DNA of 64,000 nucleotides from [Borrelia] lusitaniae. GTDB taxonomy: Bacteria > Spirochaetota > Spirochaetia > Borreliales > Borreliaceae. Position numbers and translations under genes: made by a program. The stretch lies in NCBI RefSeq assembly GCF_030440365.1, contig NZ_CP124050.1, forward strand, positions 682,001-746,000. The letters run 5' to 3'. The notes beneath the pieces are model-generated. The model ran no database searches and was not told the origin of the DNA. It was given only the letters and a program-made list of their open reading frames with translations. Of this stretch, positions 1 to 9,756 are shown piece by piece (the first letter of the stretch is position 1; each line of letters starts with the position of its first letter).

Positions 1-461
1 ATTACTATTGCTCTTGCTATTGCAACTCTTTGTTTTTGTCCTCCTGATAGTTCGTTAATATTTCTATATGCATATTTTGGCATTCCTATCAATGAAAGAG
101 CTGTTTTTACCTTTTCTTTTATTATATCTTTTGGTGTTTTTTTCATTCTAAGTCCAAATGAAATATTGTCAAAAACATTCATATGTGGAAAAAGTGCATA
201 ATTTTGAAATACAGTATTGATTTCTCTTTTATTTGGGCTAGTTTTAGATATCTCTTTAGAAAAAAAATAAATTTCTCCATTTTTTTGACTTAAAAAACCC
301 CCTAATATTTTTATTAATGTTGTTTTTCCACACCCAGATGGGCCCAGTAGCGTAATAAATTCATTTTTTTTGATTTTTAAATTTATGTTATCTAAAGTTT
401 TATTTCCATTGTTATCATAATAATGACTTAAATTTTCAATCTCCAGGATATAGTTATCCAA
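1..461 (-). CDS. potA: Spermidine/putrescine ABC transporter ATPase PotA (C-terminus outside window)
   Basis: ATP-hydrolysing subunit of a polyamine importer, acting at the inner face of the cytoplasmic membrane. The 153 visible codons hold the Walker A motif GPSGCGKTT and reach the ABC signature [14 protein letters not shown] at the window edge, so Walker B and the regulatory C-terminus lie outside. The start is a TTG at 459-461, giving (M)[14 protein letters not shown]. It is chosen because an AGGAGG lies about 10 nt upstream and no ATG is available. It lies 78 bp downstream of rbgA on the same strand. The assignment to PotA rather than another importer ATPase of this type rests partly on gene order remembered from B. 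burgdorferi. Confidence 0.9.
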   Translation of the reverse strand, partial: MDNYILEIENLSHYYDNNGNKTLDNINLKIKKNEFITLLGPSGCGKTTLIKILGGFLSQKNGEIYFFSKEISKTSPNKREINTVFQNYALFPHMNVFDNISFGLRMKKTPKDIIKEKVKTALSLIGMPKYAYRNINELSGGQKQRVAIARAIV

Positions 462-530
462 CTAATTCCAACCTCCTTATGGCTGTATTAATATAAATCA
501 AGATTATACTTAATATTATTACTTATGTAA

Positions 531-550
531 ATGCCTTTTTTAAAAGGCAT
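531..550. terminator. Inverted repeat at the 3' end of rbgA
   Basis: An 8-bp stem (ATGCCTTT/AAAGGCAT) with a 4-nt loop overlaps the rbgA stop codon. Only a short T run (TTT) follows it on the minus strand, so it is at best a weak or processing-type terminator before potA. Confidence 0.4.
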
Positions 551-1379
551 TATAATTCTTGTCAAGAATTATTTTCCCAAATTTACCTTCTCTGAATTCT
601 TTAATTAATATTCTTGATGCTTTTTCAAGATCAAGCTCGTTTTTTTTACAGATTAATTTTCTTGCTTTTGCAAAATTTTGTAGAATATTTAGTGAATTTT
701 TATGACATATTTCATATTTTTTTAGCAAAATATCTTTATTGTTTTGATCCATTATTTCAAGTAAATACAATGCAAGATCTACATTGTTTACTATTTCATT
801 TTTGATCATATCCAATATTGCAAGTTTTTTTGCAATTGATTGGTCTACTAGATTATGCCATAAAATTCCTGGCATATCAAAAAGATTGATTTCTTCATTT
901 ATTTTTACTATTTGTATATTTTTAGTATATCCGGGTTTATTGGCAACTTTTGCGCTCTTTTTACCGGATAATAGATTTATTATTGAAGATTTTCCAACAT
1001 TTGGTACCCCAATAATTAAAACTTTTATTTTTTCTTTATAGTTTTTTATTTTTTTAACAATGGCCAATTTTTTAATATTATCTATTATTTGCTTGCGCAT
1101 TCCTTTTTTGTAAATATTGCTTATTATTACAGTATTGCCAAGATTTTCAAAATATTTTTTCCATTTTATAATTTCAGCTATTTGTGCGATATCAGATTTG
1201 TGTAAAAGAATTATTTTGGTTTGATTTTTAATAATTTTTTCAGTTAATGGATTTTTACTACTAAAAGGAGCTCTAGCATCAAGTATTTCTAGCACAATAT
1301 TGGTTTTTTGTAAATTATTCTTTATCAGATCCAAGGCTCTTTTCATGTGACCGGGAAACCAGTTAATTTTATTTGTCAT
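540..1379 (-). CDS. rbgA: Ribosome biogenesis GTPase RbgA/YlqF
   Basis: Circularly permuted GTPase that acts in late 50S subunit assembly. The G motifs are in permuted order: G4-like HKSD at residues 60-63, G1 GVPNVGKSS at 124-132, the G2 threonine in PGYTKN near 152, and G3 DMPG at 168-171. The N-terminus NWFPGHMKRA matches the family start, so the ATG at 1379 is firm. Its length of 279 aa is normal for the family. There is no convincing Shine-Dalgarno. A TATAAT lies only 6 nt upstream of the ATG, which suggests a leaderless or very short-leader mRNA. Confidence 0.95.
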   Translation of the reverse strand: MTNKINWFPGHMKRALDLIKNNLQKTNIVLEILDARAPFSSKNPLTEKIIKNQTKIILLHKSDIAQIAEIIKWKKYFENLGNTVIISNIYKKGMRKQIIDNIKKLAIVKKIKNYKEKIKVLIIGVPNVGKSSIINLLSGKKSAKVANKPGYTKNIQIVKINEEINLFDMPGILWHNLVDQSIAKKLAILDMIKNEIVNNVDLALYLLEIMDQNNKDILLKKYEICHKNSLNILQNFAKARKLICKKNELDLEKASRILIKEFREGKFGKIILDKNYNAF

Positions 1380-1385
1380 GACTAA

Positions 1386-1391
1386 ATTATA
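1386..1391 (-). promoter_or_regulatory. Candidate -10 box of rbgA
   Basis: A perfect TATAAT on the minus strand ends 6 nt before the rbgA ATG. No good -35 is seen at 16-18 bp. If used, transcription would begin at or within a few bases of the start codon. Confidence 0.4.
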
Positions 1392-1455
1392 GCTTAAAAT
1401 CTGTATTGAATGCTAAATTATTTATTTCTGTTTTTATATTGTTAATTTTCTTTAT

Positions 1456-1493
1456 TTTTTTCTTTAAAAGAATTGTTTTTTTTAAAGAAAAAA
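1456..1493. repeat. 14-bp AT-rich inverted repeat upstream of nanE
   Basis: Perfect 14-bp arms at 1456-1469 and 1480-1493 flank a 10-nt loop in the rbgA-nanE divergent region. A second T/A-only inverted repeat with 11-bp arms (1513-1523 and 1526-1536) follows just before the nanE ribosome binding site. Both could form leader hairpins, but base composition alone makes A/T repeats common here. Confidence 0.5.
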
Positions 1494-1541
1494 TATACTC
1501 TGTATTTGAGTTTTTATTTTTTTTTAAAAAAATAAATTTAT

Positions 1542-1547
1542 AGGAGG
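1542..1547 (+). promoter_or_regulatory. Strong RBS that decides the nanE start
   Basis: AGGAGG lies 4, 7 or 10 nt before three successive in-frame ATT codons. It supports initiation there rather than at the in-frame TTG about 68 nt downstream of it. Confidence 0.75.
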
Positions 1548-1554
1548 TTTAATT

Positions 1555-2247
1555 ATTATTGCAAAAATCAAAAGAGGGTTAATAGTATCTTGCCAAGCTC
1601 TTGAAAACGAGCCTTTGCATAGTAGTTTTATTATGTCTAAGATGGCCTTAGCGGCTAAAATAGGTGGAGCTGTTGGAATAAGAGCCAACGGAGTTAATGA
1701 TATTAGCCAGATTAAGTTGGAAGTTGATTTGCCAATAATAGGTATTATTAAAAAAAATTATAATAATTGCGATGTATTTATTACTCCTACTATGAAAGAG
1801 ATTGATGAGCTTTGTAATGAAGGAGTAGATATAATCGCCCTTGATGCCACCTTTAGGAATAGACCTAATGATGTATTGCTTGATGATTTTTTTAAAAATA
1901 TTAAAAAGAAATATCCAAAGCAGTCTTTGATGGCAGATATTTCTTCTTTAGATGAAGCTATTAATGCTGATAAATTAGGGTTTGATTTTATTGGAACAAC
2001 TTTGTATGGTTATACAAAAAGTACTAATGGTTTTAATATTGCAGACAATGATTTTAATTTTTTAAAAACCTTACTTAATTCTAATTTGAAAGCTACTTTA
2101 ATAGTGGAAGGAAAAATAGACACTCCCTTAAAAGCTCAAAAATGTTTTGAAATGGGAGTTGATTTAGTAGTTGTTGGGGGGGCTATTACAAGGCCTGCTG
2201 AGATTACTAAAAAATTTGTAGAGAAGATAAATCAGATTAAAAAATAA
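1555..2247 (+). CDS. nanE: N-acetylmannosamine-6-phosphate 2-epimerase NanE, apparent ATT start
   Basis: Converts ManNAc-6-phosphate to GlcNAc-6-phosphate in the cytoplasm, feeding amino sugars to glycolysis or the cell wall. The TIM-barrel protein shows the family N-terminus [20 protein letters not shown], then [11 protein letters not shown] and [10 protein letters not shown]. The reading frame has no ATG, GTG or TTG between the in-frame stop at 1525-1527 and a TTG at 1615 that would delete the first barrel strand. Three ATT codons (1552, 1555, 1558) follow a strong AGGAGG at 1542-1547. I place the start at 1555, with 7 nt spacing, giving 230 aa. It lies 45 bp upstream of ptsG and is probably co-transcribed with it. 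Confidence 0.92.
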   Translation: MIAKIKRGLIVSCQALENEPLHSSFIMSKMALAAKIGGAVGIRANGVNDISQIKLEVDLPIIGIIKKNYNNCDVFITPTMKEIDELCNEGVDIIALDATFRNRPNDVLLDDFFKNIKKKYPKQSLMADISSLDEAINADKLGFDFIGTTLYGYTKSTNGFNIADNDFNFLKTLLNSNLKATLIVEGKIDTPLKAQKCFEMGVDLVVVGGAITRPAEITKKFVEKINQIKK

Positions 2248-2292
2248 ATTTTAAACATAGAGTTAATCTATTGTTTATTTTAGGAGATTTTT

Positions 2293-3837
2293 ATGTTAAA
2301 GGGTTTTGAACAAGCTCAAAAATTTGGACGTTCTTTCATGCTTCCCATTGCTATTTTGCCAGCAGCAGGACTGCTTTTAGGAATTGGAGGTTCTCTTTCT
2401 AACCCAGAAACCGTTAAGATATATTCTTTTTTGGATATATTTTTCTTACAATCAGTTTTCAAGATAATGAGCGCATCGGGTTCTATTATTTTTTCAAATT
2501 TAGCGCCAATATTTTCTATTGGGATTGCTGTTGGACTTGCCAAGTCAGATAAAGGCACTTCTGGAATTGCAGCATTTATTGGTTATCTTGTAATGAATGC
2601 TACTATTGGAGTGTTAATTGATGTGTCAGGCAAAGCAGAGTCCTTTTCTAGTGGTGCTGTGGGCTTTGTTCTTGGAATTAAGACTTTAGAAACAGGTGTT
2701 TTTGGTGGAATTATAGTTGGAATTATGACCTATTATCTTCATTCTAAATTTAATAAGATAGATTTGCCCAAAGTTCTTGGATTTTTTTCGGGATCTAGAT
2801 TTGTACCGATTGTTGTTTCTTTTTCTAGTATTTTTCTTGCTGTAATTATGTTTATTTTTTGGCCATTTGTACAAAATGGAATTAATAAAGTAGGAAGCTT
2901 AGTAGATTCAACCGGTTATATTGGAACACTTATTTATGGAATTTTTTTAAGGATGCTTGGGCCTTTTGGTCTTCATCATATATTTTATTTGCCATTTTGG
3001 ACAACAGGCCTTGGGGGATCTGTTATTATTGATGGAAAGTTGATTGAAGGGACCCAGAATATTTTCTTTGCTGAACTTGCTGCTCAAGGTACAGATAGAT
3101 TTTTTATTGGAACTAGTCGTTTTATGAGCGGACGATTTATTACTATGATGTTTGGTTTGCCTGGAGCTGCACTTGCTCTATATTACACTGCAAAGCATGA
3201 GGAGAGAGCAAAAATTTTTGGTTTTTTAATGTCTGCAGCTCTAACATCATTTTTAACAGGTATAACAGAACCTCTTGAATTTTCTTTTCTTTTTGTAGCC
3301 CCTATTCTTTATGTTGTTCATGCTACATTTGATGGATTTGCTTTTATGTTGGCACATATTCTTCAAATTACAATAGGACAAACGTTTTCTGGTGGGTTTA
3401 TTGATTTTATTCTTTTTGGTATTTTGCAGGGAAATTCAAGAACTAATTGGCTTTTGGTGCCACTTGTAGGGATTGTTTGGTTTTTGCTTTATTACTTTAC
3501 TTTTGCATTTTTAATAAATAAGTTTGATTTTAAAACTCCTGGTAGAACGCAAGATTTAAATTCTGGAGATTCTCTAAACTCTAAGAGTAGTGAATTTGAA
3601 GAAAATTATGCTGCTACGGTTATTATTGGGCTTGGTGGCGCTTCAAATATTGTTGAGCTTGATTGTTGTGCAACTAGGCTAAGGATTACAGTAAAAGACG
3701 TTCTTAAAGTTTCTGAAAAAATTTTAAAAAAAACTGGTTCCAAGGGAATAATTATTAAAGGCAATGGGGTTCAGGTGGTTTACGGACCGGGTGTTAGTGT
3801 TCTTAAGAATGAAATAGAAGAATTACTAGATGATTGA
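2293..3837 (+). CDS. ptsG: PTS glucose-family EIIBC permease
   Basis: Phosphotransferase-system sugar permease in the cytoplasmic membrane that imports and phosphorylates a glucose-type hexose. Residues 1 to about 410 form the multi-span EIIC domain, with LPAAGLLLGIG at the N-terminus and the conserved GITEPLEF loop. The EIIB domain occupies about 440-514, with the phosphorylated Cys near 459 in CCATRLRITV. There is no fused EIIA, so one must be supplied in trans. The ATG has an AGGAGA 5 nt upstream. It is downstream of nanE, so an amino-sugar substrate is possible, but glucose is the usual assignment. Confidence 0.9.
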   Translation: MLKGFEQAQKFGRSFMLPIAILPAAGLLLGIGGSLSNPETVKIYSFLDIFFLQSVFKIMSASGSIIFSNLAPIFSIGIAVGLAKSDKGTSGIAAFIGYLVMNATIGVLIDVSGKAESFSSGAVGFVLGIKTLETGVFGGIIVGIMTYYLHSKFNKIDLPKVLGFFSGSRFVPIVVSFSSIFLAVIMFIFWPFVQNGINKVGSLVDSTGYIGTLIYGIFLRMLGPFGLHHIFYLPFWTTGLGGSVIIDGKLIEGTQNIFFAELAAQGTDRFFIGTSRFMSGRFITMMFGLPGAALALYYTAKHEERAKIFGFLMSAALTSFLTGITEPLEFSFLFVAPILYVVHATFDGFAFMLAHILQITIGQTFSGGFIDFILFGILQGNSRTNWLLVPLVGIVWFLLYYFTFAFLINKFDFKTPGRTQDLNSGDSLNSKSSEFEENYAATVIIGLGGASNIVELDCCATRLRITVKDVLKVSEKILKKTGSKGIIIKGNGVQVVYGPGVSVLKNEIEELLDD

Positions 3838-3844
3838 TTTTTTT

Positions 3845-3878
3845 AAATAAGTAATAGCCTTAAGGCTATTACTTATTT
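3845..3878. terminator. Bidirectional terminator-type palindrome between ptsG and the hydrolase gene
   Basis: A perfect 34-bp palindrome with 17-bp arms sits between converging genes 8 bp after the ptsG stop. It includes the stop codon of the leftward hydrolase gene. The distal arm supplies the T-rich end on each strand. Confidence 0.75.
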
Positions 3879-4849
3879 GCCTTGTTTATAAAATCAACCG
3901 CATACTTTGTGAAGTATGATGTGTTTTGAGCGCTTTTGTAGCTTTGATTTCCAATAGGCACGTGTGCTTGTGAATTTTCAAGAAGTATAATGGGAATGTC
4001 TTTTTTTTCACCCCCATAATGTTTTATGAATTCGTTTATTCTTATTGGGTCTACTGTATGGTCATTAGGGGTGTGGGCTATTATTAAAGGTGTTTTAATT
4101 TCATTGAAATTATATGAATTTAATAATTTGACAATGCCCATCATTGCAATAATTGCGTCTACATGCTGTACTCTTGAATAGTAGCTTTTTATAGTCATGT
4201 GTTCTTTTCGTTTATCCTTTTTTGTTTCAAATTTATTGTATCCACCTGTTATAAGATGTGCAATTTGTCGCCCCCAGGGATAGTAAACAATATTTGTTCT
4301 CTTGTCATAGGGGAATATATTAGGAGAAATTAATACTGTTGAGTTTATTTCATCTGGATAGTTTGCTAAGGCCCAGATGCTGGCAGCACCCCCATTAGAG
4401 GTGCCAATTAGTATCAATTTATCACCTATTAGTTTGCCAATTTGAATAGCCTCATCAATATCTTTGAGCCAATCTTGGGTAGTTATTCCCCGAAATGCAT
4501 TTTTATTGTTAATTCCGTGCCCTTTCAGTCTTGTAAAAAAAAGATTTGCATTAAGAGCTTTTGCAATATTATTTGGAACCGGATAAATTTCATTTTTTGT
4601 TGCCCCAAATCCATGAATATAGACTACAGAATATTTTGTTTTTTGTACCTCTTTATTCCAGATTATTTCTTTTTTAGTATTTTTTTCTAAAGTAAATTGT
4701 AATTCTTCTCTTAGTAGATAATTGTCAATTTCGCTGATGTTTTTGGGAACTTCTTTTTTTGAAAATTCATTTTTAAATTTTATTCTTGGACTAACTAGTA
4801 TTAAGAGTAATAAGAATATAATTATAAAAATGATATTCTTTATGTTCAT
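3869..4849 (-). CDS. Membrane-anchored alpha/beta hydrolase (lipase/esterase type)
   Basis: Serine hydrolase of the alpha/beta fold, matching in position the B31 protein BB0646, which I recall being reported as lipolytic and haemolytic. Residues 5-20 form an uncleaved signal anchor or signal peptide. The oxyanion-hole motif YIHGFG is at 77-82. The nucleophile is Ser151 in GTSNGG, the acid is probably D263 or D267 in TPNDHTVDP, and the base is His296 in QAHVPIG. The ATG overlaps the bosR stop by 4 nt (ATGA), so the two genes form an operon and expression is likely tied to bosR. The natural substrate cannot be told from sequence. Confidence 0.88.
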   Translation of the reverse strand: MNIKNIIFIIIFLLLLILVSPRIKFKNEFSKKEVPKNISEIDNYLLREELQFTLEKNTKKEIIWNKEVQKTKYSVVYIHGFGATKNEIYPVPNNIAKALNANLFFTRLKGHGINNKNAFRGITTQDWLKDIDEAIQIGKLIGDKLILIGTSNGGAASIWALANYPDEINSTVLISPNIFPYDKRTNIVYYPWGRQIAHLITGGYNKFETKKDKRKEHMTIKSYYSRVQHVDAIIAMMGIVKLLNSYNFNEIKTPLIIAHTPNDHTVDPIRINEFIKHYGGEKKDIPIILLENSQAHVPIGNQSYKSAQNTSYFTKYAVDFINKANK

Positions 4850-5373
4850 AAAGTGATTCCATTGCTGTCTAGGAGATTATTGTTTTTATGGATATCTTTT
4901 TTGCAACAATTATTGCAATGCCCTGAGTAAATTATTTCAATAGATTTTGTTTCCCAGCTTTCTCCAAGTTTGTCTTTCAAAATATCTTTAATATCGTCAA
5001 GTTGAATAGGGTGGACTTGATTACATTTATTACATTTAAAGTGAGCTATTGTGGAAGCCAAGCTTAGATAAAATTTTGTTTCTTTTTGATCAGTAGTTTT
5101 TATATCTTTTAGTATATTTCTTTCTTTTAGAATGTTTAATGTATTATATACTGTTGCCTTTGATAGGCTTGGAATTTCTTTTATAAGTTTGTTATAAACT
5201 TCTTTTGCTGTAAAGTATTCTTTTGGGTTTGATGCTATGTAGAGAATGATTCTGTTTCTTGAATGAGATGCTTTCATTCCCAATTCCGATGTTAAATTTT
5301 TCAATAATACAGGATCATTTGTAATGCCGACTTTTTCCAATGTAGAATGGACGTCTATTATGTTATCGTTCAT
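4846..5373 (-). CDS. bosR: Fur/PerR-family regulator BosR
   Basis: Zinc-dependent Fur-family DNA-binding regulator of Borrelia, known for oxidative-stress genes and the RpoS pathway. The winged helix lies at about residues 40-90, with the recognition segment SKATVYNTLNIL. The C-terminal metal-binding dimerisation domain has CNKC (C114, C117) and CNNCC (C153, C156, C157), as in structural-zinc Fur proteins. Its length of 175 aa is slightly above the usual 140-160. The start has AAAGGT upstream. It is translationally coupled to the hydrolase gene. A 12-bp palindrome 19 nt upstream may be an autoregulatory site. Confidence 0.96.
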   Translation of the reverse strand: MNDNIIDVHSTLEKVGITNDPVLLKNLTSELGMKASHSRNRIILYIASNPKEYFTAKEVYNKLIKEIPSLSKATVYNTLNILKERNILKDIKTTDQKETKFYLSLASTIAHFKCNKCNQVHPIQLDDIKDILKDKLGESWETKSIEIIYSGHCNNCCKKDIHKNNNLLDSNGITL

Positions 5374-5391
5374 ATTGTTATACCTTTTTTT

Positions 5392-5403
5392 ATTTAATTA
5401 AAT
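5392..5403. promoter_or_regulatory. AT-rich palindrome upstream of bosR
   Basis: A perfect ATTTAATTAAAT palindrome ends 19 nt before the bosR ATG. On the minus strand it contains a near match to the TAAATTAAAT element I recall for BosR binding. It is a candidate autoregulatory site only, because such AT words are common in this genome. Confidence 0.3.
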
Positions 5404-5473
5404 ATTAAATACTTTTTATGTTCTTCTTAAGGATAATTTTATACCCAGTTATTAACATTTTACTACTTATTAT

Positions 5474-7162
5474 TTATTTATTTTCATATTTTTTTATATT
5501 AGTATAAAAAATTAAATTTTTTATTTTTGAATTCAGTTTTATTTTGTTATCAAAATTATTATTTAATGGTAGTATCATTAAATTTAGTGTTTGAGAGTAA
5601 TTTATTACATCTTTTATATGAACTGTGTTATAAGAACCCCCTATGTTTAAAATTAACCATTTTTTAGAATTTATTTTTTCAATTTTATAATTAATTGTAT
5701 GAATGATTTGTTTTTCAACATTTAAAAAACTTATAAAAAAATTGCTGTTTTTATCATTTCCTTTAGATATCAAAAATTCTGTACCATTAATGTAACCTTT
5801 GGGATTGTTTTTAGTTATTATTATTTTTTCATAAGTATCAAGATCGCTGTATTTTGCTGTTATTTTTAAATTAGTGCCTTTTGAGATTTCAAAAACAGGT
5901 ATTTCTAAGGCTGAATATTCAAGAATATAATCAGGATTGCATTTTTTTAATGTTTTTTTATCTAGATTGACTTCAGAAGGCCATTTTATTTTAATGGATA
6001 CAAAAAAGCTAGAGATAGTCTCATCTATAAAAAAATCAATTGTTGATTTTGAAGCAGAGTGAAAAGCTAAATATTGTTTTATTCCTAAAATTTTTTCATT
6101 TGAGAAGGAAAATGAGCTTTCAATAGATGCTTCTTTTATTAATTCTTTTTTTGATAAAACTTTAAAATAGGTTCTAGATGTGTTTAGAAATTCAACTTTT
6201 TTATCTTTAAATTTTATTTTATTTAATTTTCCATTTTCGAATTTTATATTGTATTGATCGTGAGATAGTGTAAAATTTCCTTCCATATTGTATTCCAAAT
6301 TCTTGGTCGCAATGGATTCTGAATTTTTGACAATTTCTTCTTGGTTTTTATTTATTAAAAATTCTCTTAGGCTTTTTTCGTTGATTTGATAATCTTTTAG
6401 TCTTTTGTTTTGAAAATTTATTATTCCTTCTTGCTCTTTAAGGGAGTTAAATTTTGGAATTTCTAGTAGTTCGGCAGTCAGTTTGGATCCTTCTAAATTT
6501 TGTATCTTTATGCTATGAAAGCTATTCTCCAAGGCTTTTAAATAAAGTAAAAAATTTTTTAATTCTTGATTGTCATAATTTTCTTTGATTTCATAAAAAT
6601 AAATAAGAGTTTCTACGTTGCTTTTTGGTGAATCTATTTTTTGGACTTCATATAAATATTGGCAGTTGTTTTTATAAAAAATTAAGTAATTTTTATTATT
6701 TTTGCTCTGTCTTATTCCCTCTGTATAATTGAAATTAAGCTTTCTGTAAAGCTCAGTTACTTTTTTTCTGAACTTTTCTATGTTGTATATATAAAACATA
6801 ATAGGAGCATTTTGAAACATGTCTTTGTATCCACTTTTGAATGGATTTTTTAGTGCCCAATACAAATCTAAATGTATTTCATCGTGTAGCATGTATTCAT
6901 GAGGGCTTCCGCTGTAAGTTCCAGGCATATATATATCTGCATTGGTTTTAAATCTTTCTAATAGCCATTTATTTAATTCCTCATGTTCTCTTAGAATTTC
7001 AAAAAAGTATATTGGAAATGTCCAATGTATTTTATAAGCTAGTTTTTTGTGCTCAATTAAATATTTTATATTTGATATTATTGATAACAGGTTTTTCTCT
7101 GAAAATTTAGTTATTGAAATAATAATAATATAAGTTTTTGATCTTTTTAGTTTTCTAAACAT
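5474..7162 (-). CDS. Protein of unknown function, 562 aa
   Basis: I do not recognise a family with confidence. No signal peptide or membrane span is evident. The N-terminal 150 residues (SITKFSEKN, HWTFPIYFFEIL, then NADIYMPGTYSGSPHEY) look mixed alpha/beta and recall degenerate polysaccharide-active barrels of the GH57 or deacetylase type. The C-terminal 250 residues look beta-rich. The B31 counterpart carries, as I recall, a putative serine/threonine kinase label. I see no glycine-rich loop, HRD or DFG motif to support that. It sits alone on the minus strand, divergent from groEL. Confidence 0.8.
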   Translation of the reverse strand: MFRKLKRSKTYIIIISITKFSEKNLLSIISNIKYLIEHKKLAYKIHWTFPIYFFEILREHEELNKWLLERFKTNADIYMPGTYSGSPHEYMLHDEIHLDLYWALKNPFKSGYKDMFQNAPIMFYIYNIEKFRKKVTELYRKLNFNYTEGIRQSKNNKNYLIFYKNNCQYLYEVQKIDSPKSNVETLIYFYEIKENYDNQELKNFLLYLKALENSFHSIKIQNLEGSKLTAELLEIPKFNSLKEQEGIINFQNKRLKDYQINEKSLREFLINKNQEEIVKNSESIATKNLEYNMEGNFTLSHDQYNIKFENGKLNKIKFKDKKVEFLNTSRTYFKVLSKKELIKEASIESSFSFSNEKILGIKQYLAFHSASKSTIDFFIDETISSFFVSIKIKWPSEVNLDKKTLKKCNPDYILEYSALEIPVFEISKGTNLKITAKYSDLDTYEKIIITKNNPKGYINGTEFLISKGNDKNSNFFISFLNVEKQIIHTINYKIEKINSKKWLILNIGGSYNTVHIKDVINYSQTLNLMILPLNNNFDNKIKLNSKIKNLIFYTNIKKYENK

Positions 7163-7268
7163 AAATTTTTTATCTTTATGGTATAAAGATTAGCCAATAT
7201 TTACATTATATAATAAAAATTTGTGCAGATTTTATATATTTTATATTTTTTGATATATAGAAACAATA

Positions 7269-7278
7269 CGCTATAGCG
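7269..7278. promoter_or_regulatory. Palindrome upstream of groEL
   Basis: CGCTATAGCG is a perfect 10-bp palindrome in an otherwise AT-rich 190-bp divergent region. It is nested in an outer AATAC (7265-7269) / GTATT (7282-7286) inverted repeat. It lies about 75 bp upstream of the groEL ATG. It is not the CIRCE element. It may be an operator for either divergent gene. Confidence 0.35.
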
Positions 7279-7319
7279 AATGTATTAAGTTTATGTTAAT
7301 CTTATAGTGTTAAATATAA

Positions 7320-8990
<1,671 letters not shown>

Positions 8991-8997
8991 ATTAAAG

Positions 8998-9031
8998 TTT
9001 CACCGGTGAGCTTGTGTTTTTACCGGTGAAA
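8998..9031 (+). terminator. Terminator downstream of groEL
   Basis: Ten-bp arms TTTCACCGGT and ACCGGTGAAA, with a 14-nt loop, begin 8 nt after the groEL stop. Each arm itself contains ACCGGT. The tail is TATTTTATTATT. The hairpin argues that the next gene starts after it, at 9056. Confidence 0.7.
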
Positions 9032-9055
9032 TATTTTATTATTCAAGGAATTGTT

Positions 9056-9352
9056 TTGAGTGAGGATGAATTTGTTTTTTGCATAGGCTATGATTGTTCA
9101 AAAGCAATAGTAGATAGGCAGCTTTTAAGAGAAAACAAAGGTAAAAGTGTTAAGGAACTTTTTGAACTTGGACTTTATAGAAGTGCCTTTAGTAAAGCTC
9201 TTTATAAAAATGACAATGATCTTATTAATTATTTAATTGAAGAGTATAATAAAATAAGTAATTCTAATTATACCAAAAAGGAAGATTTTAAGCTTTTATT
9301 TGGAGTGGTTTATCCTGATGATCTTAATAAGATAAAAGTGATATATATATAA
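9056..9352 (+). CDS. Small protein of unknown function, 98 aa
   Basis: I do not recognise this cytoplasmic protein. It is soluble and charged, with FVFCIGYDCSKAIVDRQLL at the N-terminus and a helical middle part (KSVKELFELGLYRSAFSKAL). I prefer the TTG at 9056, because AAGGA lies 6 nt upstream. The upstream in-frame GTG at 9014 falls inside the groEL terminator hairpin. It lies just ahead of yajC-secD-secF and may be the first gene of that operon. Confidence 0.75.
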   Translation: MSEDEFVFCIGYDCSKAIVDRQLLRENKGKSVKELFELGLYRSAFSKALYKNDNDLINYLIEEYNKISNSNYTKKEDFKLLFGVVYPDDLNKIKVIYI

Positions 9353-9366
9353 GTAAAGGGGGTTTT

Positions 9367-9681
9367 GTGTTTTTGTTGCAAGAATTTAGCGCCAATAGTA
9401 GCTTTTTCCGAAGTTTGTTAGTTTTTGTGCCTGTTATTGCTATATTTTGGTTTTTAGTGATATCTCCTCAGCGCAAAGAGGAAAAGAATAAAAAAGAAAT
9501 GCTAAAAAATCTAAAAAAAGGTGATAAAGTGTTAACCATAGGTGGAATTTTTGGAGTTGTGAAAAAACTAAATGATACAGATGTTATTTTAGAATTAAAT
9601 CCAAACATTGAAGCAGTATTTGTAAAAAACTCTATTGATAAGGTTTTGTCTGAAAAAAATGAAGTTAAAAAGTTATTATAA
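9367..9681 (+). CDS. yajC: Sec translocon accessory protein YajC
   Basis: Small single-span membrane protein that associates with SecDF-YidC. The span is at about residues 18-37 (VFVPVIAIFWFLVISPQ), followed by the typical RKEEKNKKEMLKNLKKGDKV and the GGIFGVVKK beta domain. The start is GTG, with AAAGGGGG upstream. It is directly followed by secD and secF, the usual arrangement. Confidence 0.95.
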   Translation: MFLLQEFSANSSFFRSLLVFVPVIAIFWFLVISPQRKEEKNKKEMLKNLKKGDKVLTIGGIFGVVKKLNDTDVILELNPNIEAVFVKNSIDKVLSEKNEVKKLL

Positions 9682-9756
9682 GGTATTACAATTTAAGGTA
9701 AAATTAAAACTGATAACTAATAATGGTATTTATTAAAAATTTTAAGGATTTGTATA

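Noticed and set aside
1559..1561. TTG start for nanE beside the ribosome binding site
   Set aside because: It is out of frame and meets a stop (TAA) after seven codons.
9014..9055. Upstream GTG start for the 98-aa gene after groEL
   Set aside because: The GTG lies within the loop and arm of the groEL terminator hairpin and has no Shine-Dalgarno. The TTG at 9056 has one.
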